From Flavobacteriales bacterium (GTDB lineage: Bacteria > Bacteroidota > Bacteroidia > Flavobacteriales_D > Sanyastnellaceae), in contig CANHIV010000055.1 of NCBI GenBank assembly GCA_947460525.1, positions 1 through 6,684 of the forward strand: a stretch of 6,684 nucleotides of DNA, read 5' to 3'. Positions within the stretch are counted from its first letter, which is position 1; the number at the start of each line of letters is the position of its first letter. Shown one piece after another: positions 1 to 6,212 of this stretch. The translations under genes were made by a program, and so were the position numbers. The notes under the pieces were generated by a model. It saw only the letters and a program-made list of their open reading frames with translations. It searched no databases and had not been told where the DNA came from.

Positions 1-62
1 GTGATGATGCCCACCAAGACACAAGTCTCTTGTGGTTTGGAAGTAGAAGTTAGTTTTGCCAT
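1..62 (-). CDS. HflX-like GTPase, N-terminal 20 codons only (cut by window edge)
   Basis: An ATG at 62-60 opens a frame that stays open to the window edge. It encodes MAKLTSTSKPQ followed by ETCVLVGII, and the next two bases (AC) require Thr. The 'VLVGIIT' pattern after a short variable leader is how I remember HflX proteins of Bacteroidota beginning; this strand forms the start of their N-terminal domain. HflX is a ribosome-associated GTPase that rescues or splits stalled ribosomes. The start lies three bases after the stop of the upstream cytochrome gene (TAA-TTC-ATG), so it is probably the third gene of the same operon. The call rests on about 10 informative residues and no GTPase motif is visible, so the family is probable at best; that a gene starts here is somewhat safer. 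Confidence 0.5.
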   Translation of the reverse strand, partial: MAKLTSTSKPQETCVLVGII

Positions 63-65
63 GAA

Positions 66-377
66 TTATTTGGCGCGAAATGAAATAACGTAATCGGCAA
101 GTGCTTGAATTTCTTTGTCAGACAATCTACCTTCAAACGGCGGCATGCTGCCTTTTCCCATTTTTATCTGTGCTGTGATTTCCTCTTTCTTCATTTGCGA
201 AGCAGAAAGTGCTTTGGCTCCAGATAGCTGTAGATTGCCATCAGAACCATGACAGCCGGCGCATCGGGTCATGTAGAGGTCAGCAGCATTGACGGTAGCG
301 TTGGTGGGGGTTTGAGCAGCATCGCCACAACCCACCCCAATTCCAGCCAATACAAAAATCGAAAGAACAATTCGCAT
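66..377 (-). CDS. Small exported c-type cytochrome
   Basis: This encodes a 103-residue class I (monohaem) cytochrome c. Residues 1-16 form a signal peptide (MRIVLSIFVLAG...) ending at Cys17 in the context IGVGC, which could be a somewhat non-canonical lipobox; if so, the protein is a membrane-anchored lipoprotein. The haem-attachment motif CAGCH is at 39-43 and the probable axial Met78 lies in GSMPPF. The C-terminal helix (LSDKEIQALADYVISF) is typical of small electron-carrier cytochromes. A longer frame with an ATG at 419 exists, but I chose the ATG at 377: it places the signal peptide at the very N-terminus and shares one base with the stop of the upstream gene (TAATG), a usual reinitiation junction. 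It probably passes electrons in the periplasm; its partner may be the membrane protein encoded just upstream. Confidence 0.9.
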   Translation of the reverse strand: MRIVLSIFVLAGIGVGCGDAAQTPTNATVNAADLYMTRCAGCHGSDGNLQLSGAKALSASQMKKEEITAQIKMGKGSMPPFEGRLSDKEIQALADYVISFRAK

Positions 378-811
378 TAGAACCAACCTCTGAATGGTGC
401 GTGAGAAAAGAAAGGCCAAGGGATCATCACCATCATGATGATAAATCCGATCAAAAAGAAAGTAAATACGGTTTTGTAGCGCTTCTGGATATCCGCGGTT
501 TTCTTGCCTTTGATGTGTCCAACACTCACCAACACAATGGCGATCAACATCATCAACGAGTGCTCCATGATGAAGTAACGGTTGTCTTTTACAGACATCA
601 ATTCACCCGCAGGTGTATTTTTCAATTTGATGATCCACAAAACCAAGCCAATCAAAAATTGGGTATGCAAAACAATCATGCCCAACATTGACCATTTGCT
701 GGCAACGGCATCAGATTTTTTCATGTTGATGTAGGCATGGACGATGGTCCAAATCATCAAGAATACTGCGACATAGCGCAAGAAGGAATGTAGGTGTAGT
801 AATCCAGTCAT
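377..811 (-). CDS. Four-helix integral membrane protein, 'LHLHS' family, cytochrome b-like
   Basis: This 144-residue protein has four hydrophobic helices at about 10-28, 43-61, 79-97 and 113-131. It begins MTGLLHLHS and ends with PWPFF and a short charged/aromatic tail. Histidines sit at or near helix ends (His6, His8, His49, His84, His99), an arrangement compatible with b-type haem binding but not proof of it. Small Bacteroidota proteins with the same start, the IGLVLW stretch and the IPWPF end are usually annotated as hypothetical or 'cytochrome B'; I know of no demonstrated function. The gene is the first of its operon, has a promoter just upstream, and its stop overlaps the cytochrome c start by one base. 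That pairing supports a role in inner-membrane electron transfer, as inference. Confidence 0.85.
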   Translation of the reverse strand: MTGLLHLHSFLRYVAVFLMIWTIVHAYINMKKSDAVASKWSMLGMIVLHTQFLIGLVLWIIKLKNTPAGELMSVKDNRYFIMEHSLMMLIAIVLVSVGHIKGKKTADIQKRYKTVFTFFLIGFIIMMVMIPWPFFSHAPFRGWF

Positions 812-827
812 GGTTTATTAATATGGG

Positions 828-855
828 CAAATATAAACCTTTGAAATGAAACAAA
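828..855 (-). promoter_or_regulatory. Candidate Bacteroidota promoter for the membrane protein/cytochrome c operon
   Basis: On the minus strand, TATATTTG (835-828) matches the Bacteroidota -7 consensus TAnnTTTG exactly. A TTTG (855-852) upstream could be the -33 element, although the 16-nt spacer is shorter than the usual 19 or so. Transcription would start near 820-823, about 10 bases before the ATG at 811. Confidence 0.55.
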
Positions 856-870
856 GTATTCTCATTTTTG
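840..870 (+). promoter_or_regulatory. Candidate Bacteroidota promoter for the DUF4286 gene
   Basis: On the plus strand, TTTG (840-843) is followed after 19 nt by CATTTTTG (863-870), one mismatch from TAnnTTTG. The spacing suits a Bacteroidota sigma factor. Only four bases separate the element from the ATG at 875, so the mRNA would have almost no leader. Confidence 0.4.
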
Positions 871-874
871 AAGA

Positions 875-1400
<526 letters not shown>

Positions 1401-1405
1401 TAGAA

Positions 1406-2308
1406 ATGCTAGAGGTTCAAATAAAATATGAAAAGCTGACGGAAGTTGGTTTTTCATGGCAGTGCAAGAGGTGGATATCCGATACGGAATGGAAGTCGGG
1501 CAACAAGTGGTTCAAGCTGTATTACAATCTGATGGACGCCCGACAAAAGGGGTTTACGGAGATTGTTACTTTGGGAGGTCCTTGGAGCAATCACTTGTTG
1601 GCTGTTTCTGAATGTTCTGCTCTAGAGGGTTTTCAGAGTCATGGTGTAATGCGCGGCAGTTGGCAAATGGAGGCGCCCAATGCGGCCATGTTGCAAATGA
1701 TGGAGAATGGCATGAAGCTTTCTGCTGTTGATACAGAGATCTATGATTTGCGGGGTTCAGAGGATTTCAAAGTTTGGCTGCATGATCAATACCCGCATGC
1801 TTATTACATCCCTGAAGGCGGAGCCAATTACTTGGGATTGATGGGTTGTATGGAGATGCTTACCCAATCCGATCTTGAGAACTTCACTGATTTTGCAGTT
1901 GCTGGAGGCACGGGTACCACGGCTGCTGGATTGTTATTGAAAACAAAATCTCACCATCGGGTTCATGTGTTTTTTGCTTTGAAAGCAGGACATGCGGAGT
2001 TAAGAGAGATGGTTCGCGCCCAATTGCGGTGGGTGATTCAGGAACCGGAAATTCAAGAGGAGTACTTGAACCGATTGGTGATTTATAGTGATCAGCATTG
2101 GGGAGGATACGGAAAAATCAAAGACGAGTTGGTGACATGGATGGGCCAGGAGGCCGAGAAGGGAAGGAACTGGGACCGTGTTTATACCGCAAAGATGATG
2201 CATGAGTTGGTATTCAACGCATCGTCAGTGTTGAAAGAAAAGGCATTATTGGTGGTCCACACTGGAGGCTTGCAGGGTAACCGAAGTTTACCTCTTCCGC
2301 ATCCATGA
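1406..2308 (+). CDS. PLP-dependent enzyme, ACC deaminase/D-cysteine desulfhydrase-like
   Basis: This 300-residue protein has the fold type II (tryptophan synthase beta-like) PLP pattern. SGNKWFKLYYNL (31-42) carries the probable Schiff-base lysine, Lys34. GGPWSNH (57-63) matches the Ser-Asn-His substrate/PLP loop, and AGGTGTTAAG (166-175) is the glycine-rich loop for the PLP phosphate. DRVYTAKMM (257-265) carries the family tyrosine (Tyr260), and VVHTGGLQG (283-291) closes the active site. The HTGG motif carries Thr where, from memory, Salmonella D-cysteine desulfhydrase has Thr and true ACC deaminases have Leu. The second ACC deaminase tyrosine after this motif is absent, so ACC deaminase activity is unlikely and the real substrate is unknown. 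The KRDDL stretch common before SGNK in relatives is changed to KRWIS. It is cytoplasmic. The last seven codons overlap the convergent EnvC-like gene. Confidence 0.85.
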   Translation: MLEVQIKYEKLTEVGFSWQCKRWISDTEWKSGNKWFKLYYNLMDARQKGFTEIVTLGGPWSNHLLAVSECSALEGFQSHGVMRGSWQMEAPNAAMLQMMENGMKLSAVDTEIYDLRGSEDFKVWLHDQYPHAYYIPEGGANYLGLMGCMEMLTQSDLENFTDFAVAGGTGTTAAGLLLKTKSHHRVHVFFALKAGHAELREMVRAQLRWVIQEPEIQEEYLNRLVIYSDQHWGGYGKIKDELVTWMGQEAEKGRNWDRVYTAKMMHELVFNASSVLKEKALLVVHTGGLQGNRSLPLPHP

Positions 2309-3631
2309 TTCGGGGTTTTGTGCAGAACCCTTGGTACTGCTAACGGCCCACAATTCAAAATGCAATACGGCTTCGTCATCTGTTAAACCAACGGTTCCCA
2401 GATTGTGTTTTGCAGCAATTTTATCTCCTACTTTGACGTTCACTTGTGCCAATCCTGAATAAACGGTTTTGTATGTTCCGTGCGTCACGATGATGTTGTA
2501 TCCTGCGCCGGGGATGCTGAAAACAGAGGTTACCTTACCACCAAAAACGCTCAATACGGTTTCTCCTTGCTTGGTGGTAAAATCGACGCCATTGTTGTTG
2601 AGGATGATGTCTTCCAAACTGGGATGTGCATGTTTTCCAAAGTGCGATGTGATGGCGCCGTGGCTAACGGGCCAAGGCAAATTGCCTTTGTTGTTTTCAA
2701 AATTGGCATTTAATGAAACCACTTCTGGTGCCAATTCAATTTTGGTGGTCTTGGTTTCGGTCTTGGCAGTGACAGCTACTTTTGGCGATTCTCCTGGCTT
2801 TGGTGAGGGACCGGTGGCTTTGTCTGGTTTGGCTTTTTCAATAGCGGCGAGGGCTTTGATGCGTTCTTGCTCTTCGCGCTTCCTTTCTTCTGCCAATTCC
2901 TTATTGATGATGTCCTGAATCTTGGAGATCAATTTTTTTCGATCTGATTCATGCTTCTTTTGCTGTGCGCGGAGTTTGGATTCTTCTTTTTTGAGTTTGG
3001 TAAGCTTTTCTTGTTGGGCCAGTTTGTCCTGATCGATTTCCGCTTTTACTTGTTCTTGCTCATTGCGCAGCGAGGCCACTTGCGTTCGGCTAATTTTTAA
3101 GTCTGCAATGCTGTTGAGCAAATTGGCCTCCGTCTCTTTGATGATTTCTACTTGTTTTTTTCTTCCATCGGACAAGGCTTGCATGATTTTGTAGCGCTTG
3201 TAGGCTTGGTAAAAATCATCTGCTGAAAGAATGAAAACGATGGAATTGTAGGATGATCTGTTTTTGTACGCTTGGTAAACCATCTTGGCATATTCGTCTT
3301 TCAAAGATTGCAATTGAAACTCGAGCAACTGGATTTGGCTTTGCTCGGTTTGAATGTTTTGATCCAATTGTCCCAATTCACCGTTGATATTTTCAATCAT
3401 GTTTTCACGGTAGCGAATTTGCTCATTGAGAATGGCAATTTGGCCTGCGGTAAGTTTTTGTTTTTTCTCGGAATCCGCAATCATCGCCTTGGTTTCCTTG
3501 ATCTTGGCGGAAAGTTCATCGCGCTGTGAGCGCAGCGCTTCTTTTTTATTTTGTCCAAAAACCAATTGGCTGATGAACATACCAGAAAAAATTGCGGTGA
3601 TGGCCAACGCCCAGGTGATCCATTTTCTCAT
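2288..3631 (-). CDS. EnvC-like murein hydrolase activator (coiled coil plus degenerate LytM/M23 domain)
   Basis: This 447-residue protein has an N-terminal signal peptide (about 1-26, ending SQLVFGQ), a long Lys/Glu/Gln-rich coiled coil (about 30-260) and a Pro/Lys/Thr linker (about 265-300). A LytM/peptidase M23 domain follows (about 317-440: WPVSHGAITSHFG, NNNGVDF, HFELW). EnvC of E. coli has this layout and switches on the amidases AmiA/AmiB at the division site. Zinc-ligand positions are mostly lost: the His of HxxxD is Asn346 (Asp350 kept), the first His of HxH is Val422 (His424 kept), and the His of the YxHL motif is Gly393. It should therefore be a periplasmic amidase activator rather than a peptidase. 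The start overlaps the DUF4292 stop (ATGA). It is last in the operon and its 3' end overlaps the convergent PLP-enzyme gene. Confidence 0.9.
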   Translation of the reverse strand: MRKWITWALAITAIFSGMFISQLVFGQNKKEALRSQRDELSAKIKETKAMIADSEKKQKLTAGQIAILNEQIRYRENMIENINGELGQLDQNIQTEQSQIQLLEFQLQSLKDEYAKMVYQAYKNRSSYNSIVFILSADDFYQAYKRYKIMQALSDGRKKQVEIIKETEANLLNSIADLKISRTQVASLRNEQEQVKAEIDQDKLAQQEKLTKLKKEESKLRAQQKKHESDRKKLISKIQDIINKELAEERKREEQERIKALAAIEKAKPDKATGPSPKPGESPKVAVTAKTETKTTKIELAPEVVSLNANFENNKGNLPWPVSHGAITSHFGKHAHPSLEDIILNNNGVDFTTKQGETVLSVFGGKVTSVFSIPGAGYNIIVTHGTYKTVYSGLAQVNVKVGDKIAAKHNLGTVGLTDDEAVLHFELWAVSSTKGSAQNPESWMRKR

Positions 3632-4542
3632 AGCGATTTTTTAATGGGATATCCCTCAGGAATTTCAAATTGAAATTCAAAAGTTCTATCGGTGACACAA
3701 CGGTTAACCTCCCATGAAAATGAAAAAAGCTTTCCATTGTCATTGACATGAACAAGAATCAAGCTCGGATATTGTTGCACGGGATTTTCTACGTTCCATT
3801 CCAAGTTTTCTATTTCCACCAATCGACCATTGTAAGCGTCATTGAATTGGGTTTTCTTGAGAAGATAGGTCTCTGCGTCAAACCAATACTTGGAAAGAAT
3901 GAGTCCATCTTCTTCCATGCGTTGTTGTATTCTTTTTTCACGCGCCTTGATGCGTTCGTTTTCGTCGGGATGATTAGCGAGCGTGTCGGAATTGTTTTGA
4001 ATCAATTCCAAGGATTTTTTAATGCGGCGTTTGTATCGGGTCTGAATGATGTAGTGTGCGGTGTCTTCATCACTTTTGAATTTGCCGCCAATGCGATCGA
4101 TACCGATGGGCTGGCCAAAGATGAGACTTTGAAGATCTTCTAAGTCCAGATCGAAGTGAACAAATTTCTCCAAGTCTTCTATTCCTGTGATGAAAGCAAA
4201 CTTGTTGTCAGGAATTTTTGAGAGTACTTTGATAGAGTCTTTTAGTACCAGTGTTCTCGCTATTTCGATTCCCAACGCGGGCGAAATGGACATCCAAACC
4301 GCGCTGTCTTTGGCGATTCTCACGTTGGCTTTAAAGTCCAATTCTTCGTCAGGGGAAGTGAATCCGCCTTCTATTTTCATTCCCGCTTGGTGATAGGGCA
4401 TCCATTTTTTCTCATTTTGTTTAAGGACAAAAATGGCAGAACGTGGACGCACTTTTTCCGTGGTTCTCATTGCTATTTTTTCAGTCTTGCAACTGCTCAG
4501 CGCAACGATGATGATGACTAGAAGGATGGTGGAAAATTTCAT
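3628..4542 (-). CDS. DUF4292 lipoprotein, LolA/LolB-like
   Basis: This 304-residue protein has a lipoprotein signal peptide (MKFSTILLVIIIVALSSC, acylated Cys18). The mature part contains the DUF4292 pattern: a beta-rich region with LDFKANVRIAKDSAVWMSIS, PALGIEIARTLVLKDSIKVL and DLQSLIFGQPIG (about 68-147). Family members resemble the LolA/LolB/outer-membrane lipoprotein-sorting fold, an open beta-barrel that binds acyl chains, so a role in carrying lipid or lipoprotein to the outer membrane is plausible; it is not demonstrated. I chose the ATG at 4542 rather than 4569 or 4548: it gives a clean signal peptide and forms an ATGA overlap with the stop of the TPR gene. Its own TGA overlaps the next ATG in the same way. 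A charged middle segment (about 155-200) is rich in Lys/Arg/Glu. Confidence 0.88.
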   Translation of the reverse strand: MKFSTILLVIIIVALSSCKTEKIAMRTTEKVRPRSAIFVLKQNEKKWMPYHQAGMKIEGGFTSPDEELDFKANVRIAKDSAVWMSISPALGIEIARTLVLKDSIKVLSKIPDNKFAFITGIEDLEKFVHFDLDLEDLQSLIFGQPIGIDRIGGKFKSDEDTAHYIIQTRYKRRIKKSLELIQNNSDTLANHPDENERIKAREKRIQQRMEEDGLILSKYWFDAETYLLKKTQFNDAYNGRLVEIENLEWNVENPVQQYPSLILVHVNDNGKLFSFSWEVNRCVTDRTFEFQFEIPEGYPIKKSL

Positions 4543-6212
4543 GGGCATACAAAAAGTGTCGAAATCCAAGGGTTGTAGGGCATTAGCTCTTCCGCTTTTT
4601 GAAGAGCGTCACATGCCGACTTGGCATTATTGGATTTTTTGTAATAGTAAAATGCATTGAGACAACCTTGCCAATTTTCGAATTGAAATGCATCAGCTTG
4701 GATGGACTCATTTTTCTTGATAGCAATCAATTGTGCCGTGATTTGTGATCCTTCTTTTTGCGCACTTTGCGCGTTGTAGAATCTATCTCTTATGGCTGTA
4801 GCATTGCCCTCAAAAAATTCATTCATCCAAGCCAAATGAAATACGATGATTGGATTTTGCATTTGGGGAAGTTGCAATACGTTTTTGGACAATTGAACGG
4901 CAGCATCTTTCTGCCCAGTGGCGTAAAGGGCTTGAATTTTATTGATGTACAAAGAGGCTTCTGCTTCTACTTGATCGGTTACGATTCCTAGCCCTTCTGT
5001 CGCTTCTTGAATGATAGATGCATACTCTCCAAGGCGCGATAGCGCAACCACTTCGTGGGCTTTGAACTCCGGCATGAATGGAAATTGCAAGGAAGCTTCT
5101 TGGGCGCGTTTCAAATAATCCGTTGGATCTTCTTTGAATTGGTATTCATAGATTTCCAAAAGGGCTTTCCAGACGTTGGATTCAGCGGGATAAATTTCGA
5201 TGGTTCGATTGAAACATTCAATGGCTTTGGGCAAGTTGTTGGTGTAGTTGTAAAAGTCACCGGCCACGGAATGTGCTTTGGCTTCATTCGGAAATATTCT
5301 TTGCGTGGAGATCAGGCATTGCTCGATAATTTTTAACCAATCATCAGGAAACTTTTGATACACCAATGGCGCCAAGGCCACCACGCGTTGATCGATACTC
5401 ACATCTTCATACTGACATGCTTTTTCCAACAATTTCAAATCCTCGATGGTGCCACCTGAATGGGCCTTGATGCGCGATTTGTATTGCAGGTAGTAGGATA
5501 TTCCGCTGTTTTCAATGGGGTATTTTTCCAAGACCGCTTGCGCCTTTTGTGGCTCGTTGATGTTGGCATAAAATTCAGCGGCTTGAATCACCCAACGTTT
5601 TTCTCCAGGAAAGGCGGCAGCTAATTTTTCCAATTCCAATCCTGCAGCTAGGGGTTTGTCCAGTTCAATGTAGTTGAATTGTTTTTTCCCGATGATATAG
5701 GGATCCACACCGGTAATTTTTTCCAATTGGTTCCAAACATCAATCGACTTTTGTGTATCACCAAAAAAGCTGCAAACTTCGGCCCATTCATACAAGGGAA
5801 GCGTCCAAGTGGGATCCAGGTTGGAGGTCTTCTCGTACATCTTGATGGCGGCTTTTCCATTCTCCAGTGCGGTCAAGCAACGCGCATATTCCAATGCATA
5901 CCATTTGTTGGCGGGGTCGATTTGCTGGGCCTTCTCAGCGTGTTCTATAGCGGATAGCGGCTGATTGAGTTGTTCACGATAGATGCGAGACATCTCGTAA
6001 TGTACCGCTGCCGATTGTGGTTGAGCATTGAGGTATTGCGAAAAAGTTTGAATACTACTTTCCCAGTTGCCTGCATTTTTTTCACTCAGTCCTTTAAAGA
6101 ACAAATCGTTGGCGGCCTTTGATTCTTCTCGATTGAGGGCAACGGTGTTTTGTTTTTGGGTACAACTCCAAAAAATGACTGAAACTAGAAATATGTAGAG
6201 GTGTTTATTCAA
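4539..6212 (-). CDS. TPR-repeat probable lipoprotein
   Basis: Read from a TTG at 6212, this is a 557-residue protein with a short signal peptide (NKHLYIFLVSVIFWSC, Cys17); the lipobox is imperfect (Trp at -2, Phe at -3), so the lipid anchor is probable, not certain. Tetratricopeptide repeats follow at about 34-66, 67-100 and 104-136, with recognisable A..Y and LDP positions, then more diverged helical repeats, and another clear unit at about 309-344 (AHSVAGDFYNYTNNLPKAIE). TPRs form protein-binding superhelices. I preferred the TTG to the in-frame ATG at 6284 because that longer form would put 24 extra residues before the signal peptide and lie deep inside the upstream gene. The TTG overlaps the upstream stop by 8 nt. 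Partners are unknown; the next two operon products are obvious candidates. Confidence 0.85.
   Translation of the reverse strand: MNKHLYIFLVSVIFWSCTQKQNTVALNREESKAANDLFFKGLSEKNAGNWESSIQTFSQYLNAQPQSAAVHYEMSRIYREQLNQPLSAIEHAEKAQQIDPANKWYALEYARCLTALENGKAAIKMYEKTSNLDPTWTLPLYEWAEVCSFFGDTQKSIDVWNQLEKITGVDPYIIGKKQFNYIELDKPLAAGLELEKLAAAFPGEKRWVIQAAEFYANINEPQKAQAVLEKYPIENSGISYYLQYKSRIKAHSGGTIEDLKLLEKACQYEDVSIDQRVVALAPLVYQKFPDDWLKIIEQCLISTQRIFPNEAKAHSVAGDFYNYTNNLPKAIECFNRTIEIYPAESNVWKALLEIYEYQFKEDPTDYLKRAQEASLQFPFMPEFKAHEVVALSRLGEYASIIQEATEGLGIVTDQVEAEASLYINKIQALYATGQKDAAVQLSKNVLQLPQMQNPIIVFHLAWMNEFFEGNATAIRDRFYNAQSAQKEGSQITAQLIAIKKNESIQADAFQFENWQGCLNAFYYYKKSNNAKSACDALQKAEELMPYNPWISTLFVCP

Noticed and set aside
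14..40. Hairpin CCAAGACACAAG-TCT-CTTGTGGTTTGG as a terminator after the cytochrome gene
   Set aside because: The stem has a mismatch and a wobble pair, no T-run follows on either strand, and the sequence is better explained as the first codons of the HflX-like gene.
1..93. Open plus-strand frame ending in TAA at 91-93
   Set aside because: It has no recognisable family pattern and is antisense to both the cytochrome 3' end and the HflX-like start, which have much better support.
377..419. Upstream ATG at 419 as the cytochrome c start
   Set aside because: It would place 14 charged and mixed residues before the signal peptide and overlap the upstream gene by 43 bp, whereas the ATG at 377 gives a clean signal peptide and TAATG junction.
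401..691. Plus-strand frame encoding a His/Asp-rich peptide (HHHHDD)
   Set aside because: It is the antisense of the four-helix membrane protein; the His run is the complement of ATG/ATC-rich hydrophobic codons.
2755..2830. Pro/Lys/Thr low-complexity stretch as a possible DNA repeat or recombination site
   Set aside because: It is the interdomain linker of the EnvC-like protein; I see no tandem DNA unit.
2469..2918. Plus-strand frame of 149 codons opposite the EnvC-like gene
   Set aside because: It lies wholly antisense to the well-supported LytM domain and linker and shows no family pattern of its own.
4543..4569. Upstream ATGs at 4569 and 4548 as the DUF4292 start
   Set aside because: They add an acidic or short extension before the lipoprotein signal peptide; the ATG at 4542 forms the ATGA overlap also seen at the next junction.
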